Of a DNA stretch of 64,000 nt, positions 8,742-17,149 are shown in pieces. The position numbers and the translations under genes are program-made. Numbering within the stretch: the first letter of the stretch is position 1; the number at the start of each line of letters is the position of its first letter. Below the pieces are notes generated by a model, which saw only the letters and a program-made list of their open reading frames with translations, had not been told where the DNA came from and ran no database searches. Source of the DNA: Neolewinella litorea (GTDB lineage Bacteria; Bacteroidota; Bacteroidia; Chitinophagales; Saprospiraceae); contig NZ_SRSF01000003.1 of assembly GCF_004803465.1 (NCBI RefSeq), positions 372,001 to 436,000 of the forward strand, read 5' to 3'.

Positions 8742-9245
8742 CTAGCTGCGGTTGCCGATCATGCCCTTCATCTTTTGGCGGGCGAGGAAGATTCGGCTCT
8801 TTACGGTTCCGATGGGGATATTGAGATGGGCGGCGATTTCCTTGTACTCGTAGCCGCGGTAGAACATCAGGAAGGGGACGCTGTAGATTTCACCGATGGT
8901 GCTCATCATACGATTCAGTTCCTTGAGGCGCATGTCGTGCTCACCCTGATTGGGGATGGCGCTGGTGCTTTCGAGGGCGAAAGTGAAGGTTTCAATGGGC
9001 TGGTTCACGTGCTTGCGGCTTTTTTCCTTGCGGTAGCGATTGATGTAGGTGTTGCGCATGATGGTCGATACCCAGCTCTTGAAATTGGTTCCCATGGTGA
9101 ATTTATCGCGGTGGCGGTAGGCACGCATGCTGGTTTCCTGCATGAGGTCCTGTGCGTCTTGGTGGTTGCGGGTCAGGCGCAGGGCAAAAGAGAAAAGTAG
9201 ATTTTCCAGTTTGTTGATCTCCTGCGTGAATTCTTGGTTAGTCAT
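8742..9245 (-). CDS. ECF-type RNA polymerase sigma factor
   Basis: The 167-residue product has sigma region 2 (LLFSFALRLTRNHQDAQDLMQETSMRAYRHRDKF, in pieces) and sigma region 4 (RGYEYKEIAAHLNIPIGTVKSRIFLARQKMKG). The frame is open 55 codons further upstream, but the ATG at 9245 gives the normal N-terminus (MTNQEFTQEINKLENLLFSF). No anti-sigma factor gene is adjacent, so it may be controlled transcriptionally. A sigma-54-like site lies about 65-80 bp upstream. The targets are unknown. Confidence 0.9.
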   Translation of the reverse strand: MTNQEFTQEINKLENLLFSFALRLTRNHQDAQDLMQETSMRAYRHRDKFTMGTNFKSWVSTIMRNTYINRYRKEKSRKHVNQPIETFTFALESTSAIPNQGEHDMRLKELNRMMSTIGEIYSVPFLMFYRGYEYKEIAAHLNIPIGTVKSRIFLARQKMKGMIGNRS

Positions 9246-9308
9246 GTTGTTGATAGCTACTGTTATTAATGGGTGGCGGCGGGTGCCGCACTTACTCGCC
9301 TCAGTAGT

Positions 9309-9324
9309 ATCAAACGCCGTGCCA
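9309..9324 (-). promoter_or_regulatory. sigma-54-like -24/-12 site upstream of ECF sigma gene
   Basis: On the minus strand TGGCACGGCGTTTGAT matches the sigma-54 consensus TGGCACG-N4-TTGCW with correct spacing and one deviation, GA instead of the usually important GC at -12. It would place transcription start about 50 nt before the ATG. A sigma-54 activator gene is present at the end of this window, so the organism is expected to have sigma-54. Confidence 0.4.
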
Positions 9325-9439
9325 AAAATGTAATAAACTGATTTACAGTTGATTACGAAAACAAGCAACGGGAGGTGATGGACTAAATGTAACCTGGTGA
9401 CTAAATACAATCATTCTATCCGGTCTGGCGGATACAATC

Positions 9440-9907
9440 CTATCGCAGGCGCACACCATCGGCCAAAAACTGCAGTTCCCGACGGGGCTCGGTGATGGCC
9501 ATTACCTCTTCATCAGACCGTCCGGCGTCTTCGGCCAGGTGCCGCAATTCATCAACGGGGACGGTTTCATAGTAGGCGATGCCCTGCATGATCACCTCCT
9601 CGCCGCTAATGTCCTTGGGTACGAAGAAACCGTAATCGCGGAACCGGACCATCATGTCGGTATCCGGGCCGGCTTTGACCGTCATCCAGCACCCTTTAGC
9701 CTGACAGACTTCGTGAACGGTGCCGCGGAGGGTCATCCGGACCGTGTCTTCCAATTGTGCGGTCGTGTACGTGCCTAAAACAGATTCGGCCGACAGGGGA
9801 CTGTCGGCCGAAAAGGTGGCACCGTAATATTCCCCGGCCGAATCGGTAGTACGGGGGTTGCAGCCCAGCACGAGGGCGGCGAGGAAGGGAAGCAGGAGGT
9901 ACCGCAT
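9440..9907 (-). CDS. DUF4920 lipoprotein
   Basis: This 155-residue protein begins with a lipoprotein signal (MRYLLLPFLAALVLGC, cysteine at 16) and carries the DUF4920 core: GTVHEVCQAKGCWMTVKAG followed by MMVRFRDYGFFVPKDISGEEV. The two cysteines of CQAKGC are conserved in the family and could bind metal; the function is not established. It should sit in the outer or inner membrane facing the periplasm. It follows the SPOR-like gene by 13 bp in the same direction, suggesting co-transcription. Confidence 0.85.
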   Translation of the reverse strand: MRYLLLPFLAALVLGCNPRTTDSAGEYYGATFSADSPLSAESVLGTYTTAQLEDTVRMTLRGTVHEVCQAKGCWMTVKAGPDTDMMVRFRDYGFFVPKDISGEEVIMQGIAYYETVPVDELRHLAEDAGRSDEEVMAITEPRRELQFLADGVRLR

Positions 9908-9920
9908 TGTATAAGGTTGG

Positions 9921-10316
9921 TTACTGGTAAGCTACCAGATCGGTGATGTAGCTGCCACCGTAGCCGGCCTTTTCGAGTTCGGTCTGGAGGGCCACGGCAT
10001 CTTCGCGGTTGACGAAGCTCTGGCGGCTCTCCACTACCCATACCTGCTCACAGGGGCGGTAGCGGGCTACCAGGGTGGGGTGAAAGGGGTACTCGGCCGG
10101 ATCGGTGTAGCGCAGGATGGCTACCTGCACTTTGTATTCCTTGGTGGGGGTGGTGGCAAATTTTGGCAGGGAGGGTGCCGCTTCTCCGCCGGGTACGCCG
10201 GACTTACCGTAGGTATCGGGAGCTTCTTCACAGTAGGACGGCTTGGGCTGAGCGGCATCCTGGGCAAAGGTGGTATGGGCGGCAAACAGCAGGAGAAGGA
10301 GAGTCAGGTAACGCAT
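9921..10316 (-). CDS. secreted SPOR-like domain protein
   Basis: The 131-residue product has a cleavable signal peptide (MRYLTLLLLLFAAHTTFAQ) and a C-terminal part (EYKVQVAILRYTDPAEYPF, then WVVESRQSFVNREDAVALQTELEKAGYGGSYI) with the pattern of a SPOR/peptidoglycan-binding fold. A linker of about 40 residues contains two possible disulfide cysteines, one in the linker and one in YRPCEQ. Such domains bind denuded peptidoglycan in other bacteria; this role is inferred. It lies directly upstream of the DUF4920 lipoprotein gene. Confidence 0.65.
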   Translation of the reverse strand: MRYLTLLLLLFAAHTTFAQDAAQPKPSYCEEAPDTYGKSGVPGGEAAPSLPKFATTPTKEYKVQVAILRYTDPAEYPFHPTLVARYRPCEQVWVVESRQSFVNREDAVALQTELEKAGYGGSYITDLVAYQ

Positions 10317-10410
10317 AGGGTAGTCGTATAAATCGGTGGAAAGTGGATCGGTAATGTGAAAGAGAATAATGATAAGGTAAGGGCAAAAGTTCGGTTCGTG
10401 AAAATCATCC

Positions 10411-12378
10411 TCACCGCAATTCGATCCGGATATCCACCTTCCGGTTCATTTTTCGATCTCGCTGGCCGGGGAGTTCGCCCTTTCCTTCTACCTGGATCTT
10501 AGCCTCCGGTATGCCCCGGTTGCGCAACAGAGCCGCTACCGTCTCGGCGCGCCGCCGGCTGAGCGTAAGGTTGTACTCGCTGGTGCCCGTTTCGTCCGTG
10601 TAGCCGCTGATGGTGACCATCTGCACCCGGTCCGGATCAAGGTGATCGAGGAAGCGGTGGAGGACTTCACGCTGATCATCCTCCAAAGCGTAGGATTCAA
10701 AGGCGAACAGCAATTGCACTTCTTGGGCGGCAGGCGCGGGTTCGGGGGCTGCGGGTTTCGGTGGTTCAGCTGCCGGGACCGCGGCACGAATTTCCGGTTT
10801 GGCCAGCCGGAGATCAATGCGATAGGGCTGGCGGTTGTCCCAGCTGGGAATGGGAAAGCTATGCTGGTAGGGCAGGTAGTTGCTGTGGTCCACTTCCAGC
10901 GGCAAGCCCCGGTCGGGGGGCGCACAGATGAAGAACCGTCCGGCGTAGTTGGTGCGGAATACATCGCCACCGGTGACGAGGACTTCCTGTTCGGTAATGG
11001 GAACGCCGGTCAGACTGTCGGTCACATAGCCCGAAACGTAGGTCACTTCCCGGCCCGTAAGTTCTTCGTTCAGGGTAAAACGGTAGATGTCCAGCCCTCC
11101 CTTCCCGCCCGGGCGGTCGCTGGCAAAGTAGCCGGTACGGCCCTCGGCCGAGAGGTGGAAGCCCAGCTCACGGGCCGGACTGTTGATGGGTGGTCCGAGG
11201 TTGATGGCTGGCGCCCAGCGCTCCGAGCGGGGATCCCATCGACTGAAGTATATATCCTGGTCGCCCAGCCCCGAGTGACCCATGCTGGAGAAGTAGAGAG
11301 TCTCTCCGTCGTTGCTCAGGAAAGGGGCCTCTTCGTCCTCCGGGGTATTCACGCCAGCCCCGAGGTTGACGGGCTCCGACCAGCTTCCGTCGTCCAGGCG
11401 GGTGCTGCTGTACAGGTCGCTGCCGCCGATGCCACCGGGGCGGGTACTGGCGAACAACAACTGCCGGCCGTCGCAGCTGATGGCGGCCTGGCTGTCCCAG
11501 GTAGAGGAGTTCAGGTAATCGGGGAGTTTAACAATCTGCTCGATGCGGCCGTCGATAAGCACGCCACTGTGAATGTCGCAACTCCCACCGGACTCAACCT
11601 CATGACACAAGGTGAAGAAGATGGTCTCCCCGTCGCGGACCAAAGAGCACATGCCTTCGGGCTGCTGGGTATTGAAGTTGCCAAAGCGCTCCGTGGAATA
11701 ATCGCCGTCCTGCCGCCGGCGTTTCCCGCGGATCAGGTCTTCGTCGCCGTCACTGCCCTGGCGGGTGAAAAGCACCCCGGTCAGGTCGTTGGTGAAGAAG
11801 GGAAAGTAGTCGTTGAAGCGGGTGTTGATTTCGTCACCAAGTCGGGAAAGGTCGGTAGCGTTGACGTAATTGAGGCTGTCCGAAAGGATCTGCGCGGCCA
11901 GGATGCGCTGCCCGAGGGTTGCTTCCAGGATGTTGGCTTCGGTCCCCGCCTCCTGTTCCCCGTTGAGTCCGAAGGTGCCCGGCGGGCTGTTCTGCAATTG
12001 CTGGAAGCGGGCAAAATAGTCCAGTGCCCGGCGGGGTTCCCCGGCCCGCAGGTAAAGGTCGCCGACGTGGTAATACAGCAAGCGTGAGAAACTGGAATCC
12101 AACCTGATTACCTCGAGGTAAGCCTCCAGTGCTTCGGCGTAGTTGTCGTTGAGGTCGCAGGCCACTCCGAGAAGGCGCCGGGCGGGAAGAAAAGCCGGGT
12201 CGCGGCTAACGGCCTGGCGCAGTGACTTTTCGGCGCGTTTCGGGTGGCCGTCGAGCAATTGCTGGACCCCCTGGTCAAAAGCCGCAACGGCGCGTTCCCG
12301 TGCCGCGGCTTCCTGGGCGAAAACTCCTCCGTTCACGAACAAGAGGAGCAGGATCGGCATTAGATGAGCGGTCCGCAT
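10411..12378 (-). CDS. OmpA-family protein with TPR and PD40 propeller
   Basis: The 655-residue envelope protein has a signal peptide (ending VFAQ), tetratricopeptide-like helices in residues about 25-130, a WD40-like PD40 propeller (GKRRRQDGDY, later LLFASTRPGGIGGSDLYSS and YFASDRPGGKGGLDIYRF) and a small Ig/carboxypeptidase-regulatory-like unit near 440. The C-terminal OmpA domain (about 545-655) includes TISGYTDETGTSEYNLTLSRRRAETV. Proteins of this build are abundant in Bacteroidota and resemble the PorE-type peptidoglycan-linked component of T9SS. That specific role is not shown here. A hairpin precedes the start codon by about 40 bp. Confidence 0.88.
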   Translation of the reverse strand: MRTAHLMPILLLLFVNGGVFAQEAAARERAVAAFDQGVQQLLDGHPKRAEKSLRQAVSRDPAFLPARRLLGVACDLNDNYAEALEAYLEVIRLDSSFSRLLYYHVGDLYLRAGEPRRALDYFARFQQLQNSPPGTFGLNGEQEAGTEANILEATLGQRILAAQILSDSLNYVNATDLSRLGDEINTRFNDYFPFFTNDLTGVLFTRQGSDGDEDLIRGKRRRQDGDYSTERFGNFNTQQPEGMCSLVRDGETIFFTLCHEVESGGSCDIHSGVLIDGRIEQIVKLPDYLNSSTWDSQAAISCDGRQLLFASTRPGGIGGSDLYSSTRLDDGSWSEPVNLGAGVNTPEDEEAPFLSNDGETLYFSSMGHSGLGDQDIYFSRWDPRSERWAPAINLGPPINSPARELGFHLSAEGRTGYFASDRPGGKGGLDIYRFTLNEELTGREVTYVSGYVTDSLTGVPITEQEVLVTGGDVFRTNYAGRFFICAPPDRGLPLEVDHSNYLPYQHSFPIPSWDNRQPYRIDLRLAKPEIRAAVPAAEPPKPAAPEPAPAAQEVQLLFAFESYALEDDQREVLHRFLDHLDPDRVQMVTISGYTDETGTSEYNLTLSRRRAETVAALLRNRGIPEAKIQVEGKGELPGQRDRKMNRKVDIRIELR

Positions 12379-12416
12379 CGTGTAAAGCGCTATACGATAC
12401 GTTTACAAAAAGCTTG

Positions 12417-12438
12417 GGCTCCGTCGTAAGACGGAGCC
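12417..12438 (-). promoter_or_regulatory. perfect hairpin in 5' region of the OmpA-family gene
   Basis: A 9-bp perfect stem (GGCTCCGTC/GACGGAGCC) with a 4-nt loop lies 38 bp upstream of the ATG. On the minus strand it is followed by CAAGCTTTTTG, so it resembles a weak terminator or a 5'-end stabilising hairpin. Confidence 0.4.
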
Positions 12439-12500
12439 GCAAGTACAATGAGTGCATTAGTAAACTATCGACGCTAATGTAGATACTTTTTGCCACATTC

Positions 12501-12543
12501 ACCCCGCCCGTCCGCCCCGCGGACGAGTGGGGTGTTTCGTTTT
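12501..12543 (+). terminator. terminator-like hairpin before the 12572 gene
   Basis: Nested stems ACCCC/GGGGT and GTCCG/CGGAC with a mismatched middle are followed on the plus strand by TGTTTCGTTTT. It lies upstream of the lipoprotein gene in a divergent region, so either a short plus-strand RNA ends here or it belongs to the gene's control region. Confidence 0.35.
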
Positions 12544-12571
12544 CCGGCACCGCCACCTTAGATTCCGACCC

Positions 12572-13483
12572 ATGAGAATTGCACTTTTCCTGCTCCTAGG
12601 CCTGGGCTGCCTGACCTGCAACAGCCCGCGCGGTACCGACGACCCGGCACCCGCGTCCGCACCCTCGGTTTTTTCGGGTGAATTGAACGACTATTGGTAC
12701 CAGGGCGAAGCCGAGCTCAACGTCTACGATCTCCAGCAGGCCCGCTACGGCGAAATCCGGCAGGGACAGGCCGTCCTGATCCAGGTTACGGAACCCTTCC
12801 TCGCCGGTGCGCAGGTGAAAGACGAGGGCAACGGAACGGACGGTGGCGCCTCGACCACGGTACTGAAGACCAACCTGATCCGCCGCTTTGTAACCGGCAT
12901 TTACGATTACTCCCTGATGACTTCAGTGTTTACGCCAACCGAAGGTCAGGCCTACCCCCGTACCCTGAAGGTGACCACGAGTTCGCAGGACTGGTGCGGG
13001 CAGAGCTATACCCAGCTCAACCACAGCGGCGGGGAAGCCTGGCGCATGGAACTGCGCAGCTACTTCGAGCGGGAGGGCGATCAGACCGAGCAATTGGAAG
13101 CCGACTTTCTGGAGGACGAGATCTTCAACCGCATCCGGATCGGCGGTACGTTGCCCGAGGGCACCTTCTCCGTTATCCCGGCCACCGGCTATCTGCTCAT
13201 GACCCACCAGCCTTACGTGGCGAGCCCAGCGCGGGCCTCGACCGTGAACCTGGGTGACAGCCTGCGAACGTACAGCCTAGCCTACGCCGATCTGAACCGT
13301 ACCCTGGAAGTGACCTACGACGCGGCACCGCCCCATACCATCCGCAGCTGGCAGGAAACCTACCCGAGTCGCGATACGATGCTGACCACTACGGCGACCC
13401 TACGCAGCCAGAAAACCGAACCCTACTGGTCGCAAAATGCCAACGCCAACCTGCCCTTGCGGGGCGAGTTGGGCCTGCAGTAG
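12572..13483 (+). CDS. lipoprotein of the Bacteroidota family mislabelled 'septum formation inhibitor Maf'
   Basis: The 303-residue protein starts with a lipobox (LLLGLGCLTC), then has the family block DYWYQGEAELNVYDLQQARYGEIRQGQAVLIQVTEPF. Homologues with this block are often annotated 'septum formation inhibitor Maf' in Bacteroidota, but no Maf nucleotide-pyrophosphatase domain is present, so that label should not be used. The real function is unknown. The ATG at 12572 is chosen over the frame opening at 12527 because the signal sequence begins there. It is followed after 47 bp by the PAP2 gene in the same direction. Confidence 0.7.
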   Translation: MRIALFLLLGLGCLTCNSPRGTDDPAPASAPSVFSGELNDYWYQGEAELNVYDLQQARYGEIRQGQAVLIQVTEPFLAGAQVKDEGNGTDGGASTTVLKTNLIRRFVTGIYDYSLMTSVFTPTEGQAYPRTLKVTTSSQDWCGQSYTQLNHSGGEAWRMELRSYFEREGDQTEQLEADFLEDEIFNRIRIGGTLPEGTFSVIPATGYLLMTHQPYVASPARASTVNLGDSLRTYSLAYADLNRTLEVTYDAAPPHTIRSWQETYPSRDTMLTTTATLRSQKTEPYWSQNANANLPLRGELGLQ

Positions 13484-13530
13484 CACAAAGTGCGGCTTCC
13501 TCCGTTTTCCTCCTCACAAGGTCACCATGT

Positions 13531-14277
13531 ATGTATAGGGTAATTACACAACTGTTCCTGGCGCTGGCCCTCCTCGTCGGTCAGGTGTTGCCGGGACAGG
13601 GTCTGCAACCGTATAATCCAGGCAACGCCACCAATGCCGCCCTACTGGGGCTGGGGGGTACATTAACCACGACGTCGATCATGCTCGACCGGCGGGTGGT
13701 GGGGCTGACGGAAGAGGACATCTCCGTACTTGAGATCAACAAGATTCCCGGCATCGATATGTACTCGACGCGCAACCTGTCGCTGGTGGCCGACGAGGCT
13801 ACCGACAAGTTGCTGCTGGCCAGCTTTGCCAGCCCGTTCTTCCTGCTGCTTGACCGGCCGGGGCGGGAAAACTTCGACGAGATGGCGCTCATCGTTTTCG
13901 AGGGGGCCATGATCAACTCCGGGCTCATCAACCTGACAAAAGTGCTGGTGCGCCGCCCGCGCCCCTACAACTATAACCTCGACGCACCGCTGGACACCAA
14001 GCTCACGAAATCGAGCCGGTATTCCTTTTTCAGCGGCCACAGCGCCACTACGGCCTACTTCAGCATCACTACCGCGAAACTGTACAACGACCTTTACCCC
14101 GAAAGCAAGGCCAAACCCTACGTCTGGCTGGGGGCGGCGCTGTTGCCGGCGGCCGTGAGTTACGGCCGGATGCGCGCGGGGCGCCATTTTTTCACCGACG
14201 TGCTGGTGGGCTCGGCGGTTGGCACCATAATTGCACTCGTCGTACCGACCCTGCACAAGTCAGGGGCCGAAAATTAG
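13531..14277 (+). CDS. PAP2-family phosphatase
   Basis: This 248-residue membrane protein carries the three phosphatase motifs: KVLVRRPRPY, SFFSGHSAT and GRMRAGRHFFTDVLVG, including the catalytic histidines of SGH and RH. An N-terminal signal (to about residue 22) is followed by a periplasmic stretch and several hydrophobic helices. It probably dephosphorylates lipid phosphates such as undecaprenyl or phosphatidyl substrates on the outer face of the inner membrane. The gene sits 8 bp before the CbpA-like gene. Confidence 0.88.
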   Translation: MYRVITQLFLALALLVGQVLPGQGLQPYNPGNATNAALLGLGGTLTTTSIMLDRRVVGLTEEDISVLEINKIPGIDMYSTRNLSLVADEATDKLLLASFASPFFLLLDRPGRENFDEMALIVFEGAMINSGLINLTKVLVRRPRPYNYNLDAPLDTKLTKSSRYSFFSGHSATTAYFSITTAKLYNDLYPESKAKPYVWLGAALLPAAVSYGRMRAGRHFFTDVLVGSAVGTIIALVVPTLHKSGAEN

Positions 14278-14285
14278 TTCCGATC

Positions 14286-15230
14286 ATGGCACAATTTATC
14301 GACTACTACCAGACGCTCGGCGTGGACAAATCGGCCGACGAAAAGCAGCTCAAGAAGGCCTACCGGAAGCTGGCCCGAAAATACCACCCCGACGTAGCCC
14401 CCAATGATCCGGCCGCGGAACAACAGTTCAAGGCCGTGAACGAGGCCTACGCCGTACTTTCCGACCCCGAAAAGCGCGCGAAATACGACAAGTACGGTAA
14501 GGACTGGGAGCACGCCGAGGCATTCGAGCAGGCCCGGCAGCAGCAACGCGGGGCCGGCGGCGGTTTCGGCGGCGGCGGCGGTAACCCCTTCGGAGGGCAG
14601 TATACCTACACCGCGGGGGGTGAGGGGGCCGACTTCTCCGACTTTTTCCGTGATATGTTCGGCGGGGCGGAAGGCTTCCAAACGGCCGGCGGCGGCTTCG
14701 GTCGTCAGAGCCGGGCTTTCCGGGGCCGCGACATTGAAGCCGAGTTGCGGGTGCAGCTCAACGATATTTTGCAGGACAACAAGCAGGTGCTGACCGTCAA
14801 CGGCAAGCAACTGCGCGTCACCATTCCGGCGGGGGTCGAAGAGGGACAAACCCTGCGCCTGCGCGGGCAGGGCAGCCCGGGTGCCGGCGGCGGACCGGCG
14901 GGCGACCTGTACATCACCTTCCGCGTGGAGGTGCCGGCGGAATACCGGCGCGAGGGCGCCGACCTTTACAAAACAGTAGACGTCGACCTTTACACGATGC
15001 TGCTGGGCGGCAAGATCACCGTGGATACCCCCACCGGAGCGGTGTCCGTCCCGGTAGGGGAGACCACCGCCAACGGAGCTCGGGTCCGACTGAAGGGAAA
15101 GGGGCTACCCCGGTACAAGGGAAGCGGTCACGGCGACCTCTACCTCGACCTGAACGTGCGCCTCCCCGCCTCCCTTTCGGCCCAGGAAAAGGAAGCCTTC
15201 ACCCGCCTGGCCGGCTGGTCGGCGAATTGA
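14286..15230 (+). CDS. cbpA: CbpA-type DnaJ-domain co-chaperone
   Basis: The 314-residue protein has an N-terminal J domain with the HPD motif (KYHPDVAPN), a glycine/phenylalanine-rich linker and a C-terminal substrate-binding region (VRLKGKGLPRYKGSGHGDLYLDL). It lacks the zinc-finger CxxCxGxG repeats of DnaJ, which places it in the CbpA/DjlA-like class. It would stimulate DnaK ATPase. The next gene, 12 bp downstream, encodes its modulator CbpM, which supports the assignment. Confidence 0.93.
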   Translation: MAQFIDYYQTLGVDKSADEKQLKKAYRKLARKYHPDVAPNDPAAEQQFKAVNEAYAVLSDPEKRAKYDKYGKDWEHAEAFEQARQQQRGAGGGFGGGGGNPFGGQYTYTAGGEGADFSDFFRDMFGGAEGFQTAGGGFGRQSRAFRGRDIEAELRVQLNDILQDNKQVLTVNGKQLRVTIPAGVEEGQTLRLRGQGSPGAGGGPAGDLYITFRVEVPAEYRREGADLYKTVDVDLYTMLLGGKITVDTPTGAVSVPVGETTANGARVRLKGKGLPRYKGSGHGDLYLDLNVRLPASLSAQEKEAFTRLAGWSAN

Positions 15231-15242
15231 AAATGAACGACT

Positions 15243-15533
15243 ATGAAACCCGGAGTAGCCTACATCACCGTTCAGCAATTCTGCACCTTTCACCGTTGTG
15301 AAACGGTCATTATCGAGGAGTTCATCGACCACGGCATCTTCGAACCGCAACGCCAGAAGGAGATCGTACTCATCCCCGAGCACCAGGTCCCCCGCATCGA
15401 GCGGGCCCTGCGGCTGCGCAACGAACTCGGTGTCAACTCACCCGGTATCGACATCATCCTGCGGCTGCTGGACCGCCTCGAGCAAAGCCGACGGCAGCAG
15501 GTGGAAGACTGGGGCGATTTTGAGGCGTTCTGA
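15243..15533 (+). CDS. cbpM: CbpM-like modulator of CbpA
   Basis: This 96-residue protein is of the size and pattern of CbpM: an N-terminal MerR-like recognition helix region (YITVQQFCTFHRCETVIIEEFIDHGIF) and a C-terminal helix (INSPG-like LRLLDRLEQ). In known cases it binds the J domain of CbpA and inhibits its stimulation of DnaK. The operon position directly behind cbpA is the strongest support. Confidence 0.85.
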   Translation: MKPGVAYITVQQFCTFHRCETVIIEEFIDHGIFEPQRQKEIVLIPEHQVPRIERALRLRNELGVNSPGIDIILRLLDRLEQSRRQQVEDWGDFEAF

Positions 15534-15550
15534 AGAGGAGGTTAACGGAA

Positions 15551-16387
15551 TCAGAAAAAACCAATCCGCCAGGGCTTAAACCGCGTGCGGATCAGACTGA
15601 GGTGCGGACCCCGCAATTCGGGCCGCAGAAAAAGAAGCCCGAAGTGGTACACATCCACCGAGGCCGTCACCCGCGGGTGCTGCCTGAGCTCCGCCCACGC
15701 CCTTTCCATCCCCGGCGACCAGTGTATGTCGGCCACCACGATAATGCTTTCGTCGGTGGCCGTGTCCAGCAGGCGTTGGACGTAGTCCAGGGTGGGCCCG
15801 TAGCGGTGATCGCCGTCGAGAAAGGCCAACACCCTCGCCGGTTCCGTGGGGAGGTCCCGCGACAGCCAATCCGTAAAAGTAGCGGTGAAGGACCGTACTT
15901 CGGCCGTAGCCGCCGCCCGTGTAAAGGTCGTTCGGGCCAGGGCCGCCACCTCACCGTTCCCCTCAACGGTCAGCAGGGGAGTGCGGGTGTCCGCCAGGTG
16001 CAGGTACAGCGTGGATATTCCGGCGTTGGTACCCAGTTCAACTATCCGTTCGGGCCGCAGCCATAGCGTCAGTCGGAACAGAAAGCGGCCGCAGCGGTCG
16101 TCGATGGCGTTCGTGCTGACCAGGCTGGCGGCGGTACGCTGCCGGGCGGTGGTGGTCCGGCTCGGAGCCCCCAGTTGCATAAGGCCTACGGTCTGCCGTT
16201 GCTGCCGCCAGTATGCGCGGATCTCGGCGATTCGTGAGAAAGCGTAGTAGACGCGGTCGTCGCGGTAAACCTCCCGGACGAAGCCGGTCAGAAATGGAGA
16301 GTGCACGTCGTAGCGGGTGCTGGCGCCCAGGTACCAGCGCAGGGCGGAGGTGAGCCGAAAGAACCAGTACCGGAGACGATCGCCCAT
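15551..16387 (-). CDS. class I SAM-dependent O-methyltransferase-like protein
   Basis: About 278 residues. The SAM-binding motif is RIVELGTNAGISTLYLHLA, followed by an acidic segment (AFLDGDHRYGPTLDYV) and the segment VVADIHWSPGMERAW, as in O-methyltransferase folds of the class I type. The substrate is unknown. The frame is open 57 codons further, but the ATG at 16387 (MGDRLRYWFFRLTSALRWYL) gives the family's N-terminus, with a YDVHSPFL block seen in Bacteroidota homologues. It is convergent with cbpM and divergent from the Gre factor. Confidence 0.75.
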   Translation of the reverse strand: MGDRLRYWFFRLTSALRWYLGASTRYDVHSPFLTGFVREVYRDDRVYYAFSRIAEIRAYWRQQRQTVGLMQLGAPSRTTTARQRTAASLVSTNAIDDRCGRFLFRLTLWLRPERIVELGTNAGISTLYLHLADTRTPLLTVEGNGEVAALARTTFTRAAATAEVRSFTATFTDWLSRDLPTEPARVLAFLDGDHRYGPTLDYVQRLLDTATDESIIVVADIHWSPGMERAWAELRQHPRVTASVDVYHFGLLFLRPELRGPHLSLIRTRFKPWRIGFF

Positions 16388-16472
16388 GGGGTGCAATGAT
16401 AGGATAAATTGCCGCGCTCGCCGGAGGGGAACCTGGAGCAGCGGGAAATCGTTAGAACGGAAAGTATACACT

Positions 16473-16973
16473 ATGTCCCGCGGCTTCGTCAAGGAATCAG
16501 ACCAGGAAGAATTACCCATCATCCCGCCCCGTTCGCCCCTCCCGGCGGGTGAGACCAATTACGTCACGCCCGAAGGCCTACGCGCCCTGGAAGCCGAGCG
16601 CGACCAACTCGAAGCCGAAAAACAGGACCTGCCCGGCGACAATGAAGACGAGCGCCGCCGCGCCGCGACCGTCATCGACGGCAAGCTCAATCTACTCAAC
16701 CAGCGCATCGCCTCCGCCCGGGTGCTCCGCCCCGCCGACCAGCCGCAGGATGAAGTCCGCTTCGGAGCCCACGTCAAGCTGCGGCAGCAACCCGGCAACC
16801 GGGTCCAGGAGTTCCAGATCGTCGGAGTCGACGAGGCCAACGTCAAAGAGAAAAAGATCAGCTTTACCGCCCCCATCGCGCGGGCCATCACCGGCTTGCG
16901 GGCGGGTGAGACCGCCGACTTTCACCTCGGCAACGAGACCCGCAAATTGCAGGTATTGGAAATCCGGTACTGA
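16473..16973 (+). CDS. GreA/GreB-family transcription elongation factor
   Basis: The 166-residue protein has an N-terminal coiled-coil finger (LRALEAERDQLEAEKQDLPG) and a C-terminal FKBP-like Gre domain (VRFGAHVKLRQQ, later SFTAPIARAITGLRAGETADF). It probably rescues backtracked RNA polymerase by stimulating cleavage of the transcript. The spacing of the two domains fits GreB-like family members. A frame open from 16317 exists, but the ATG at 16473 gives a standard start (MSRGFVKESDQEELPIIPPR). Confidence 0.85.
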   Translation: MSRGFVKESDQEELPIIPPRSPLPAGETNYVTPEGLRALEAERDQLEAEKQDLPGDNEDERRRAATVIDGKLNLLNQRIASARVLRPADQPQDEVRFGAHVKLRQQPGNRVQEFQIVGVDEANVKEKKISFTAPIARAITGLRAGETADFHLGNETRKLQVLEIRY

Positions 16974-17100
16974 ACCAGAACAGTCATCTGGGCGGGTACG
17001 CGGGTGCCCGACTTACCAACCCGTAGCCAGATTCCGTGGTTGCTACCCTCGGTGCAGCGTGTCAATCTGGTGCCACGCCCCGGCTGTATAGAGAACCCGG

Positions 17101-17123
17101 CCCGGCACCTGCGGCCACGCCCC
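17101..17123 (+). repeat. promoter-proximal CCGGCACC repeat, copy 1
   Basis: CCGGCACCTGCGG followed at once by a TATATTGC element, 27-49 bp upstream of the DUF885 start, in sense orientation. Confidence 0.5.
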
Positions 17124-17149
17124 TATATTGCGCGCCCTAACGGATCGCC

